Part shown: positions 34,546 through 45,597 of the stretch, piece after piece
How the letters are laid out: the number at the start of each line of letters is the position of its first letter
Numbering within the stretch: the first letter of the stretch is position 1
From: Megalonaias nervosa
Lineage: Eukaryota > Mollusca > Bivalvia > Unionida > Unionidae
DNA length: 64,000 bases
Reading direction: 5' to 3'
Assembly: GCA_016617855.1 (NCBI GenBank)
Contig: JAECUM010004441.1
Location: 1 to 64,000, forward strand
The notes under the pieces: generated by a model
What the model was told of the DNA's origin: nothing
The model's input: the letters and a program-made list of their open reading frames with translations, nothing else
Databases searched by the model: none
Translations under genes and position numbers: made by a program

Positions 34546-36935
34546 AAAAGCAGAATACCAATGCCCCTAAGTCGATTGCACTCAGACAAGTCAACGTCAC
34601 ATTTTTGCATGTGTGACCGAGATTACTATTAATTCTATCCATGGTAAATTGTCTTGGATCATTATTCAAATACTGTCATAACATTACTGTGTTATGGCTC
34701 GCACAATTATTATTCTGTCGTTGTTTCAGTGTCATAATAAACTCAATACTGAGGTCAAAATCACGTTTTTTTTTTTTTTGGTCAGATTGCCGATAACCAG
34801 CTAATTTCTTCTTGACAACTTCAGTATCATTAGTGATAATTTCATCGATCATCATATGATCCATTACAACCCTTTGTAACCGAGATATTTTTCTGACTCT
34901 TGAAACTGCTAGAAAAACTAAATTTGACCATTCAATCTGATCATCGACAATCCAGATATTTGTATCATAAATAGCTAATCCCTGTGACGAGTGAATCATT
35001 ATAGCAATCCTAGTGTCCACGGAGATTTGTCCTTTGTTAATGCACTCTCAACAGCATTCACATCAACAACAATATCATTAAGAATGAGCTTTTGTTTCTC
35101 ATTTGTTCCTGGAATATCAACCTTAATATTTTGTTTTCATGTTATCTGCTGGGCGACAACACAATGGCACAGATAAATCTGAAAACTTTTCTTTATGCAA
35201 AAGAAATAATTCTTGCTGAAGTGTATCACGAATTATCTTCCTACTTGCAACTATCAAATCATCAGGTTTCCATAAATTCCAAAATAATTCATTGTAGTCT
35301 CTGGAATTACTTCATGCATTATCTCACATTGAATCTTATCTGGCTGCAGTCTGATCAATCTTTTAAATTCTTTCAGTGGTTCATCAATAGCTCTATGATC
35401 ATCAGTTATCTCCTCATAAAAATCTATGAACTTTTTCAGCCATTCGTGTGGAGATAATCCAACAAAGGGCGGTGGTTGACCATGATCACCACACATGATA
35501 ACAGCAGTATTTCTCCTTAACAACCAATCAAGAAATATTTTTAACACTTCCAACGATACCATACATATTTCATCCCAGATAATAATCTTAGGAATATATT
35601 CGTTGTGAAGTCCATTCATCTCCCTTCCACTGAAAGAAACTATGATATGTACACAAATTAACTCCTCGTTCGCTCATTTCTCTGGCGAGTCAATGTGTGG
35701 GTGTTAAAACAACTATATCGAAAGTTTTAAATAATTCAATCGCATGTGTTATTTTACCAGAACCTCCAGGTCCCTCGAGATAAACAGTCTTACGTCTGGC
35801 TACAGGATCATATACAGATGGAGCTGATGATAATTCCAATAAATGATGATTTTTACAATAATTATCCTTCGAAATATAATTGGCAGATTCAGAATAATTA
35901 AGAATCTCTTCTTGTTTAATTCTCCATTTGCCCCAAGACGTGTTGTTTCCAATTTTTAATTGTCTCAGTGATTCTGTGTATTTTTTATTGATATAAAATG
36001 AATCTGTTGTGACTTTAATTGCGGTATCAAAAACTCTACTAATCATCGATAATAAATTTATCGAAACATACACAAGCATCGAAGATCTTAAATGAGTCAA
36101 CTGTGGTGATTCACCTTCATTGTACCTCACAACTGTACCTAATTTAGTTCCGTCAGATAAATATGCATTTTCTCGGCTTAAAAAGATGTTTCTTTCAGTT
36201 GAATCAGCAATTATAAAATCAAGTTCAGCATCATCGATGATTAGTCTACAACAATGTTGTTTGTGATCATATGATCCTCCTTGCGTAAATTTATTTTTCT
36301 GCCAAGATTTTTTTTGAGTTTATTCTCAAAATCAGTTATATCAGGATTTTCATCATCAGAATATTTTTTTTATTGTGGTAACCAAACTTTTTTCTGCGGA
36401 CGATATGATATAATTGCTTCACTTACCACCAACAATATTAATATTTTTACATCAAGCATATATCATAATAAAACTATTGGAACCCGATTTTTTTCTGAAA
36501 AATGTCTTCCAAACCAAACATAAACAAGCGGATGGAGATTCCATGCTAACTCAAATGACTCAATGCATGCAAATCCAGTCAGATCAAAATCTGGTAAGGG
36601 TCCATTTATTGCAACTCTGGTCATCTCGTGTGTTGGATGTCCAAATCTTTTGAATACTCAGAATATTCTCCGTATCCAAGAAAACTTCCAGGATAACATG
36701 CAACAATATCAACCGATATAACATCTTTATAATCATATTTAGCATTGCATAATCCGGCATGTCTCTTTTCGATACAACCGCATTGGATACCTTCAAGAAA
36801 TTCTAATCGTGTTGGTTTCCATGAATTTTTCTTCTGAGCAGCATATGCAGCGACTGATGGAATGGTAAAACAATTACTGAGTAATCGTTTGAGAGTGATT
36901 TCAGCACCGCCATCAGTGCCGATTTAGGTATAAGT
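34546..36935 (-). pseudogene. polB: PolB-helicase-HNH fusion pseudogene, Polinton-2 copy
   Basis: This is the counterpart of 2-3101. The polymerase part begins near 36935, where motif A DIVACYPGSF is near 36730; its N-terminal half is deleted. Between 36130 and 35690 one uninterrupted frame runs from polymerase motif C (KVTTDSFYI) through a linker to the helicase Walker A (GPGGSGK), so the two enzymes were one polypeptide. Further helicase parts follow in shifted frames: WDEIC and GDHGQPPPF (35620-35250), MIHSSQGL and VSRVRK (35020-34680), and the HNH piece FTMDRINSNLGH (about 34650). Many frameshifts are present, so it is inactive. Confidence 0.9.
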
Positions 36936-37237
36936 CATGCACCGCTTGCGTGTGCACAATCCAGGTAAGTTATTTTTAGATCTTCCAGGTAAGATAGTTG
37001 TATACAGACCTACATGTATTCTTTAACTTCCGGACAACGTCTTGCCGAAATGTATGTGCGATTATTAAATGCAGATATTTTATACAGTGTATTTTATGAA
37101 GTGTGTTTGGAAATTGAAATAAATCCATCCTACAGTTTACAATAATTGTGATTTATATTCAGTATACTGATCGTGTGTAGGTTGCCTGTTTATCTAGCAT
37201 AGGTAACTTCATAATAATTTCTGAAACAGATTTGTAA
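36936..37237. other. Non-coding stretch replacing the polymerase N-terminus
   Basis: No match to the Polinton-1 polymerase is seen here; the sequence is AT-rich and of unknown origin, between the broken polymerase and a SINE. It may be the scar of a deletion. Confidence 0.4.
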
Positions 37238-37500
37238 GGATGAGTCCTCTGGCGCAGGGTTAGAATGGTGATTCTCATACTGAGGCCTGGAGTTCCATTC
37301 CCATGACTTACACATTGTCGATGGTGGGAGGTATTGCCAATTCTTCATGATACAGTGGGGGCTCCAGCCCCAAAGGATTTCATGTACACATCCTCACCAC
37401 ATCAAACACATTTTGGGTGCTGTTTTTCACTCACCCCGGAGTTTGATTTGCGGGGGTGTACATGAAACTGGAACCTCCAAAATAAACAGTAGCATGATGT
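37238..37500 (+). repeat. tRNA-derived SINE, family 2 (within Polinton-2)
   Basis: The head has box A-like 'cctctggcgcagggttagaa' and box B-like 'ggagttccattcccatg'. The body is unlike family 1. The 3' boundary is uncertain and could extend to about 37680, since the sequence up to there also differs from Polinton composition. Confidence 0.5.
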
Positions 37501-37705
37501 GGCTCTCAATCTCACTGAAGGGTATCCCACACAAGGACATTCAGAAAGAATGTCGCCAGAAAGAAAAATCCTCATGGGGTGCCCATCAGCCATAAGAAAG
37601 GCCTCACAAAAGGACCCTATGGAGGGGCAAATACTGGCAAATGAAGGGAACCTGTGGAATGATAACTGCTCATCACTGCTATTGTTTATTTTTGATAATA
37701 TTTAT

Positions 37706-38350
37706 TCTGATTTCTGATTTAGAAATATTTTTATTTTTATTTTTATTCTGATTTTGATTCAGATTCAGATTTAATCAGAAATATTTTTATTTTAAACAAA
37801 TATTTAATATATAATGAATTCTGAAAATATTAATGCAATTATTCCTTAGATTATAAAATTAAATGATGAGGATATATAATTATCTGAACAATTGGACCCT
37901 GAAAAAGTTGTAAATGATTTTGAAGTGCTACAGGAACAGAAATATGATGGGTGATATATACTAGCAGCTGAGAATAGATTCATTAAGTTACTTCAACAGG
38001 ACATGAAACAATGTTTTATGTCAATGATGAGGATATTCAAAAATTTGTTTCACTCGCAAATGCGATTGAGAAAGTTAGATCAGAATTATTACGTGAATAC
38101 GAAACAAAAAAGATTGAGTTCACGTGTGCATAGCTGAAAAAAATTTATGTGATTGTAAAATCACTGACGAAAGTCAAGAAGGATTCTGATAAAGATTCAT
38201 ATTATAATATTTATTTTTATTCTGATATATTTCAATAAAAAAAATTTATAATATTTATTCTGATTCTGATTCAGATTTATTCAGATTATAATATTTATTC
38301 TTACACAAGCTCAGATTATAGTATTTATTCTGATTCTGATTATATTTTTA
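37706..38350. repeat. ttctgat-rich low-complexity tracts
   Basis: Runs of 'tattctgattctgattcagatttattc' occur at 37706-37800 and 38190-38350, flanking the plus-strand pseudogene. On the minus strand they lie beyond the end of the penton-like gene; on the plus strand they would encode Ser/Asp-rich tails. Confidence 0.7.
37814..38236 (+). pseudogene. Acidic helical protein of Polinton-2, broken
   Basis: The start is in atataatg, the motif shared by other genes of the element. The frame reads MNSENINAI, then LSEQLDPEKVVNDFEVL and FIKLLQQDMKQ. After a shift near 38010 it continues with DEDIQKFVSLANAIEKV and LLREYETKKIEF. Four stops and one frameshift are present. It is rich in Glu/Asp/Lys with long predicted helices, possibly coiled coil. 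It is the only plus-strand gene between the polymerase and the virion genes. No family is recognised. Confidence 0.5.
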
Positions 38351-39848
38351 TACCAACAAAAAGTAGCTATGAATGCGAAGATCTTGCGATGACGCTCTAT
38401 GAGTGTACAAACTTATTGCCAGAGCTTCTTGTCGTAAATCAAGTAAGTGTCTGGCCTGGTCAGTAAGTCTAAAATGTATCCATTATAATAGCAGATTATG
38501 ACATCGCAGATAAACTGGATTAATAGGTACTGACACAATAAAACTTCCAGGAGGTACTTCAGGGGTAAATGAATATAAGATATATCCTTGCTGTGTTTGT
38601 ATAGATTTTTCAGTATGTACTTGATAACTTCCATCAATAGCATCACACACCAAACTGACTACGATTGTTGATGTGATTGCGACAACATCTGGTGATATAT
38701 GATGACCTCCACCATATGGATCTTTGTTGTGCCTGAGAATAATTGCCAGTGGGGATATTTTCTTCATGCGTCTATGATCTTTGGAAAATTTTCGTTGATG
38801 ATATCATTGACAGTTTTTCCAGTTCATCGGTGTTGAATTCCGGAAGTTTAAATGTTTGCATATCTGCTGCTGACAATGAGTAGTTGATCAGGAATATTTT
38901 TTTTTTGCTGATAAAACACTGATTTCATCAGCGTCGCTACTTTCAATCACCGCTTGTATAATTTTCCGATGATAATTTTCGAAATCCAATGTTAATTTGT
39001 TCAGGTGCCTTATTTACTTGATGATATCCCCCTTCAGATAATCTCTAACTGGAGGACACTCGCTTACGTAATGGGTGAATGACTGGCGTAGTTTGTCACT
39101 CATTTGTTTGTGCTCAGTATTAATGATTTTGAAATGATTTCTGAGATCAGTTATTCAAAACGAATATATTCCATGATTCCATAACAAGGTACCAGATCTT
39201 CCTCCCCCCTCATGAGGTTTGGTTCAGTTTTCAAGTTTGAATTTTGGTACTGATGTCCATATCTCATAATCCAGAGTTTTTTCCAAGTACACTTTATTGT
39301 CTGTGGTGAAATCAACTCATTTTGGTTCTGGTGGACCTTCATATGTCGTTGGAACTTCTGACCATCCTAATACAGTTCTGATCAATGATTGATATATATC
39401 TACTGCGTAGTCAGGTGTTGATATTTATATCGCAGCTGATAATGTTGAATCATGAACCGATTTTAGATTCTTTTGCTGCGATAGATTTAATCCTGCGCTG
39501 GAACTCATCATTGATCTATTCAATTTGATAATTGCCCATAGGAATACCAACAACTTGCCAATCTGGAGTTTCATGGGGGATATTTTTATAAGAAAACACT
39601 AATGAATTATTTACAGGCAACCCACCAAATGATTTTGATCTAATATTTAACCAGCTGTAATATGCTTGTAATTGTGCTAATGCTATTTCTTATGCTGGAA
39701 TTGCCATTGGAAAGACAACGTTGAATTCAGGATTAGTTGAGCTTGTTGATATCATCGTGGTTGTTGGTGGTGTTGTATTAGTGACAATTTGTTGGAGGAG
39801 TTCTTGTGGCGTAGTTATTGGTGATGATCTTTGATCGTCTGATGACAT
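38348..39848 (-). pseudogene. Penton-like minor capsid protein candidate
   Basis: The start at 39848 lies in aataataatg. It has a Pro/Thr/Ser-rich N-terminus (STNPEFNVVFPMAIPA), then LAQLQAYYSWLNIRSKSFGG, YKNIPHETPDWQVVGIPMG and NYQIE near 39530-39700. The C-terminal jelly-roll-like end has ILYSFTPEVPPGSFIV (about 38560) and, in another frame, LTDQARHLLDLR before the TAA at 38348. I know this pattern as a recurrent Polinton virion protein, and the minor capsid (penton) is the best guess. At least three stops and several frameshifts. Confidence 0.6.
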
Positions 39849-39887
39849 TATTATTATTTACTTCCTGATTTTAAATCAGAATTTAAA

Positions 39888-40404
39888 TTAAGGTGACTCT
39901 GTCTTTGCCAGAGACCACGGGTTCTGATTTCCAGTTACCAAACCGGAGATGTCGTGGTAAACCTTAATCATTTCTGCAAATTCCTTATCTGATATTATTC
40001 CATCATTGAGTCCTGATGATATCAGCGATGATAATTTGGCTTGTGCATGTGTTGTTGCTGATAGTAACATTTGATATTCATGTAATTTATCAATGGCACA
40101 CGCAGATATCTTTTTTGCAATTATATTTAGAAGACCAGCAACACCGGTTATAACTGCAACACCAATTCCTGTTACTGGTGCTATTATGTATGTGGCTGAT
40201 AATGATCCAATTATAGTTGCTGTTCCAGTGACCTCGGCAGATGCAGAATATACAATTATGGCAGTAACAATGATACGTCTTTGATATTTTTTTAATTTTT
40301 ACTGTATACTCGTCTATGATATTTTTCAGTTGGGTCTGTAACAAACACACTTGCTCATATCTGTATTTGCTTACAAAATCTAGATCTGACGCTTGTGAAA
40401 TCAT
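39888..40404 (-). pseudogene. Hydrophobic-helical Polinton protein, one frameshift
   Basis: The N-terminal helix (SKYRYEQVCLLQTQLKNI) leads into a long Gly/Ala/Ile-rich hydrophobic segment (about 40120-40270; e.g. IIAPVTGIGVAVITGVAGL), which may span a membrane. A helical domain follows, with AKLSSLISSGLNDGIISDKEF, and the product ends at 39888. The frame shifts near 40280. The DGxISDxEF segment is a hallmark of a family I recall from many invertebrate Polintons, function unknown. It lies between the penton-like and fibre-like genes, so a virion or membrane role is plausible. Confidence 0.6.
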
Positions 40405-40417
40405 ATACTCTAAAGTA

Positions 40418-41523
40418 TTAAGTAATCAATTGAGGTGTTTCAGTGACAAATTCCAAACACCACCAGAAAGCTGTGGTTAATTTTTTATCAGATGGTTCCA
40501 GTATAAATGTTTCTTTGACCACTTGATTTAACACAATAGACACTGTTCCAGAAAAATTATCAGTTGAATGACGCCATGGATATGTTGTAAATATCCTAAA
40601 TATTGCAATGCTGAACACGGACAGCCTATATACACCAGTCACTTCCGTGGTGTGTTTGATTGCTGTGACGATGTTGATGATCCTGATGATGCTGTGTATA
40701 CCACGTTGGTGATGGAATTTGTGAGGAATTTTAATCAGATTAATTTTTTTAATGATATTAGGAACTCCACTGATAACATCTTCTAGTTTTTCTCTAATAT
40801 TATTGATATTCTTCTACACTATCGTGATTAGCTTTGAAAATGATTTATGATCTCTGTTAAAAACCTAATTGTCGATTAATCATTTCAGTATCTGACATAG
40901 TTGTTTTAATATCGCCAAATTTTGTGTTAATTAGAGAGAGTTTAATATCAATGACTGCTGGACTTCCAAAGAAATCATCTGTGATTTTACTAAGTTTTTG
41001 AAAATTTCTACAAACATTAAAAACATATTCACGTGAATGTCATATTCAGATCACAGTGTGGTTAATTTGTCATCAATTGTAATATCTTTATCATCTACAT
41101 ATTTCTTTGTTGCAGCATCTTCATCACCTGCAGGTTCTCTTAAAACAATGATTTTACTTCCATTCATGTTCAGTTCACCTGTCATTGTATCACTGGTGGA
41201 TCGTAAATGATCAGCAACACTTATATAATTTCATTTCTGATAGTTGCGATTGATACATTTGAGTCTCTGATTCTACCGCAGTCAGTAAATACTGGAATAT
41301 TATCTGTGGTAGCACCGAGAACTCTATGAATTATGTTGACCCACTTAACCTTACTTGTCTTTAAAACACTATTTATCCTGAAAACAACTTCATCCCGGTC
41401 AACTCCAGGGAGGTTCATAATATCAGAAAGATCATCTCTGGTAGTGTACTTTGATAAATCAATATCATCTTTTTTCTTCTTGTCTTTGATAAAGGATTTT
41501 CCATAAATATCAACCTGAACCAT
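40418..41523 (-). pseudogene. Fibre-like structural protein with phage-tail-fibre shaft motif
   Basis: The start at 41523 lies in tatataatgg. It is open for 100 codons to 41221. After a frameshift near 41225 it continues with MTGELNMNGSKIIVLREPAG and DEDAATKKYVDD, the repeat motif of trimeric phage tail fibres. A helical part (LSKITDDFFGSPAVIDIK) follows near 40950, and a beta-rich end with YPWRHSTDNFSGTVSI near 40560 closes at 40418. I read these pieces as one protein: head-proximal domain, shaft, coiled coil and tip. Whether the last part is a separate gene cannot be excluded. Probable role: host attachment spike. Confidence 0.6.
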
Positions 41524-41527
41524 TATA
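41521..41527 (-). promoter_or_regulatory. TATAATG start-codon motif, fibre-like gene
   Basis: Minus-strand context aattatataatgg. It lies in the 7-base gap after the end of the upstream protease gene, so it would be the only place for a gene-specific promoter. Confidence 0.4.
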
Positions 41528-41530
41528 TAA

Positions 41531-41985
41531 TTAGCAATTATTTAAAACAGAACTCGTGTGCGTATGTACAACGTTATGAGATGCATCGGAAAATTTTGAA
41601 ATAGCATCGAGTACAGCAAATGATTCACAGCCGCATATTGGCGGATCAGTTATTGTCTGTGTTGGTAATGTTGAATACCATACGGGAATGTTCGCAGTAC
41701 TTCGTGCTGTGCTGACATATTTTAAAAATTCCTTCAGTGGTGCCAGTCCACACAAATCAAAATAAATAATTCCACGTGGATCAATCGCATATGCAACCCA
41801 ATGAGTACCTGGACCAGAACTTCCATCGAGATTGATGATACCAGTCTCAACATGATTTGGTTGTTTGGGTAACTGGTCACGCATAAAAACATCTCTGAAG
41901 TTTTTGATGTTTAATTGTGCAGCAGCATCAAGTAAATCAAAATTAGACAGGGAAGTATCAATGATGTGTCCCGGGAAGTCTTAGA
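41531..41985 (-). pseudogene. pro: Adenain-like cysteine (maturation) protease
   Basis: The catalytic triad is visible: His in GTHWVAY (about 41800), Asp in IYFDLCGL (about 41755) and Cys in CGCESFAVL (about 41625), in the order of adenovirus-type proteases. These cut virion proteins during maturation. An N-terminal helix (FDLLDAAAQLNIKNF) precedes the Met at 41884 in the same frame, but no ATG is in phase upstream (a TAA at about 41975). The true start therefore lies across a frameshift, perhaps at MVRKRSK near 42000. The end at 41531 is 8 bases before the fibre-like start. The last 35 codons after the Cys are intact. Confidence 0.85.
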
Positions 41986-42623
41986 CCTTTTCCGTACCAT
42001 GAAAGAGGGGTTCCTGGCAATCTTAGACCTTCCCCCCCTTTCTTTAAGTAAGTTTTCACAGGCACATTGAATGACTGCCTGTATTACTGGTTGAGCTTGT
42101 TGAAGGGCTCGTTGCTCCAATGATGGTGGTATCAATGCTGGTATTATTTGTTTTGCACATTGTTGTATGATTGGCGTTATTTGTTTTGCGTGTTGTTGTA
42201 TGATTGGTGTTACTCATTGAATGACTTCACCGATGTTTCCAATGTGACGTTTTACCACCTGTTGCTAATCTTTTAATGCCATCCCAGTGGCAGTTTCAAC
42301 TGTTCCCAACACAGCTGCTTTTGCAACAGCTGGGGCTGCAGCGGCGATGATTCCTGGTATTGCTGCGAGAAGTGGAAATATACCACCGTCTTACTGATGT
42401 CTTTAATGGCACCTGCAGAAAGATTAAATTGTATGCTGGTCTTTGATCACTTGGCTTCATTGAAGTGCCTGAGCTGACGTTCTGACAATGATAGTTTATT
42501 TGGACCGCCCGAGATCTGTCCTCGTTTCAGTGATATTTTAATTCCACAGTTCTCTTTTGGCGCTAACTGTAGTTTTTTAATCTGACCAGGAGTCAGAGTA
42601 ACACTAACATAATGATATGACAT
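41905..42623 (-). pseudogene. pX-like basic/hydrophobic virion protein candidate
   Basis: The start at 42623 lies in atattataatg. The N-terminal part has LTPGQIKKLQLAPKENCG, ISLKRGQISGG and LSLSERQLRHFNEAK, a repeat style common in Polinton core or capsid-associated proteins. Next comes a short Ala/Ile-rich membrane-like stretch (AIPGIIAAAAPAVAKAAV), then repeated ITPIIQQxAKQI units (about 42130-42220), which are a local tandem duplication. Two or three stops and a frameshift. Neighbours are the protease (3') and the major capsid gene (5'). Exact homologue not proven. Confidence 0.5.
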
Positions 42624-42677
42624 TATAATATCATGATTGATTTAATTACATGTTTTCTACTGGTGCATTGATGACTA

Positions 42678-43971
42678 TCATTTGTCCACCAACACCTTCA
42701 AGCAACATTGTTTTATCTGAGAGTATAACAGCGATTGCTCTGCTGCTTCTCTTGCTACACAAGCTCGAAAGTATATATCAACTACTGATTGTCTGAACAA
42801 ATCCATGTGTTCCAGTGAGAAATAATAGATCGGATACAGAGTTGTAAAATCCTGTTGAGATATCTGCAAACCAGTATCAACATTTTAATCACGCCCCATG
42901 AATGTCATCAAACGATGATATGCATGTGCAACATGATTGATATCAAAATCCAGTAATATATCCTCAGCTGGTAATTGATGTCCATTTATTCTCAGTGAAA
43001 CTTCGCTAACATCAAGTTTGTCAAATATCATTATACTACTGTGAGTTTACTCATGCAGCATCTTGGAAAACAATAAATATATGTCGTGGTGCAGAGACAC
43101 CTTGCTGTGATGTTATCTGCCATGTGAATAAACTATTAATGTGGCTTTGAACACTACCTGTGGTCATCGTCAACCATGATAATGTTGATTGCCGCCGTTG
43201 TCCATAAAAGAAAGTAGCCATTGTTCTTCGATTAGTGATGGAGTCATTGGTGGCATCCACAAAGAAAGTTTTGTCAGTATTACTTTTCCATTAAGTGCCA
43301 CGGTTGCAGCTGCATTGGCTCTTTCAGCATGCCATATTGCATCATCATCGGTAGGTTTTAACACAAGGACGATTGTATGTTTTGCCCTGAAAATGACCTT
43401 TCTAACATTTCTACAAAATCCAAAGATATGTGATAGTGGAATCACACATGAAAAGTCTTCATTGTCGTTCAACATTAATCAACAAGATTGAATCCCAAGT
43501 TTAAATTTTCATTCATTGATACAACTGTGTCCCCAGCTGCATTCAGTGTTATGTTTGTTTTCTGGATGATCAGTTGTATCCTTTGCAAACATCATTGATG
43601 GACCAGCTGATCTCAAGTAATCACTGCTGTATCTTGCAAGACCAAATATCATCATGTCAACGTCGATGTCGCTATGACAAACCTCAATTTCCTGATCATC
43701 AATCATGTATGTGGCACTTTTAATTAACAAAACCAACTTGCTCACCAATTCTGTAATCTGTATTATCTAATTTTAAGAGTCTACCTTCTTTTTCGATGAA
43801 TGCCTCAGCAGGTAAGAAATATCTGCTTGTATCCTGAACTTTTAAGTCGATTCTTCCACATTCGTCAGGCACATGTGCGTCATAAGAATAATACTGATTA
43901 TCATGTGCCAATTCATCTTTGAGAACTGGTGCGTCCATGTTGAATGACAGATCAGATATATGTTTGAACAT
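42678..43971 (-). pseudogene. Polinton major capsid protein (double jelly-roll)
   Basis: Characteristic segments appear in order in shifting frames: start near MDAPVLKDELAHDNQY (43930), FSCVIPLSHIFGFCRN (about 43440), HTIVLVLKPTDDDAIW (about 43370), VILTKLSLWMPP (about 43280), and QDFTTLYPIYYFSLEH with SVVDIYFRA near the end (about 42830-42780). I recognise the pattern as that of the Polinton major capsid protein, the shell subunit. Breaks: a stop near 43722, a stop near 43509, and frameshifts near 43180, 43050 and 42890. Length agrees with a double jelly-roll protein of roughly 430 residues or more. Confidence 0.85.
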
Positions 43972-43984
43972 CTTTATTATATTT

Positions 43985-44490
43985 GTTATCGTCTAATATG
44001 AAGAACACTTCCTGCTATCAGACTAGCAGCTATATTTTTTTCTCTTTCTTTTCCTGATAGGGGTACACCAGCTATTAATGGCAACACCACTGCTGCTAGT
44101 TCTTGACTTGCAGCCTGATTTATTATTTATTGACATTTGCAGGCATAGCCAACTCGCTAGATTTTGATTCGCAGCTTGATTTATTATTTTACTAACATTT
44201 GCAGGCATAACTTCTGTGCTGGGTGATTTTACTAGCTGAGGTTTTCGTCGTACTAATTGTGATAGTCTATCCTTGATTTATGAAAATGCTTTACCGGCAA
44301 CATCATCAACAGTACTGGTAACTTTTATCACGAACAATATCAATAGCTTTCATCCCCAGTTGCTTTGCAAATGGCATTGCTTTCTGAGCGATCCTGCTAA
44401 ATATACCCTGAACAACATCACCGAATCCATTTCCGTAGTATGCTTTATATGCAGGTAATCACGAATTTATCACCCTGACCATGGTCGGTC
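43985..44490 (-). pseudogene. Gly-rich minor virion protein candidate
   Basis: Best segment: YYGNGFGDVVQGIFSRIAQK, then AMPFAKQLGMKAIDIVRDK (about 44330-44450). This is a small Gly-rich lead followed by an amphipathic helix, as in membrane-active or core proteins encoded next to the capsid gene in Polintons and adenoviruses. After it the frame is badly broken, and a segment of about 50 bp is duplicated (44105-44155 and 44165-44210, both with acatttgcaggcata). It sits 5' of the major capsid gene. Identity only suggested. Confidence 0.4.
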
Positions 44491-44639
44491 CATAGTGAGC
44501 ATTATGTATGATCATCTTATTTTCTTGTCACTTATCTAATTGTATACCCTTAATCAATCACTGTGATAATCATCAGCAATTTCATCGGTGAGAGACCAAT
44601 AAACATTAACATCCATGATACTACTTGTAAATAATCTGA

Positions 44640-45559
44640 CAAATATCAGCTGCTTCATTAATGATTTCTGGGGAATTATTATCAGCTCGTTTTCCGATAA
44701 TCAGAATTTCTAATCATTCAACATCGGCAAGGATGTTGCTGGGACATGGAGTAATAAGACCACTTCCCCTTGTACCTGTACCAATACCACTTCCAGTTAC
44801 GCCGGTGGTGTCCTGCCATTCTTCTTCCTCGCTGGCTGATATTGGTACAAATTGTTCTTCAAATGTTTTTTTAATTGGGTTTTGTGGTCTTGACGGTTGT
44901 TCAGTTGTTTCCACTGCTTTTGTCTTTCCTATTTTTGAAGCTTTCCTTGATTGTCTAGCATCTTCAAGTTGCTGATTCATTCCTTCTCTTCGTTTCTTTT
45001 CTCATTTTACTCGATCAATATGCTCATCTACTGCCTGGTTAAAAATATTAAAATTATTAATGTCTTCCTCAGATCTGATCTGCAGAGCATCAGTAGCGAT
45101 GCAATATATATCCCTAATCCAATCGGCAGATCTCATAGATTTAACATGTTTGGGTTTTACATAATTTTCTCTATTATAATATCCAAACACTGCAATATCA
45201 AGTATTTGGTCCTCATCCCTGATAGTGGCAATACCTTCAGGTGTAAATTTATCGATGATGTTAATTCTGACTATTGGCAGAAGTCGTGGTCGAACTTCAG
45301 GTTGTGGTTGAGGAGGTTGAAGACGGCCAGCAATATCAACAGGCAATGTTTCAAGAGCCTTTTGTGTTGCCTCAGTTGCAGTAACAATTTTCTTTGTTGG
45401 TTCAACAAATGGTTTAAATAACTGTACTGTACCCTCTGTAAATTCCACCTGAGACTCCTGACACTCTTGTAATTTTTGTTTGACAGAATTACGGACGGGG
45501 AGATATTTCTTAATTGCCTCTAGTCCTTGTCAAGCTAATTTAGCTGTGTGAGATTCCAT
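44640..45559 (-). pseudogene. Conserved Polinton protein next to the right terminus, in-frame stops only
   Basis: The start at 45559 (atcaataatgg) is 38 bases inside the right terminal repeat. One single frame runs for about 300 codons with only in-frame TGA stops (about 45530, 45001, 44718) and no frameshift. Segments: LPVRNSVKQKLQEC, a Pro/Gln-rich linker (PPQPQPEVRPRLLP), a folded-looking core (DEDQILDIAVFGYYNRENYV), a basic stretch and an acidic/Ser end (SASEEEEWQD). No family recognised. A 5' remnant of the same gene accompanies the orphan terminal repeat at 33200-33276, so it is a regular first gene of this Polinton lineage. Confidence 0.65.
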
Positions 45560-45597
45560 TATTGATATAATAATGATTTAATTAAGCACACCCTCAC

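Noticed and set aside
35092..35457. Plus-strand frame of 121 codons
   Set aside because: Shadow of the helicase pseudogene on the opposite strand.
37347..37717. Overlapping frames of 60-80 codons on both strands
   Set aside because: They lie in or next to a SINE and show no domain.
44951..45421. Plus-strand frame of 156 codons
   Set aside because: Shadow of the minus-strand virion gene at 44640-45559, whose frame agrees with the remnant at 33200.
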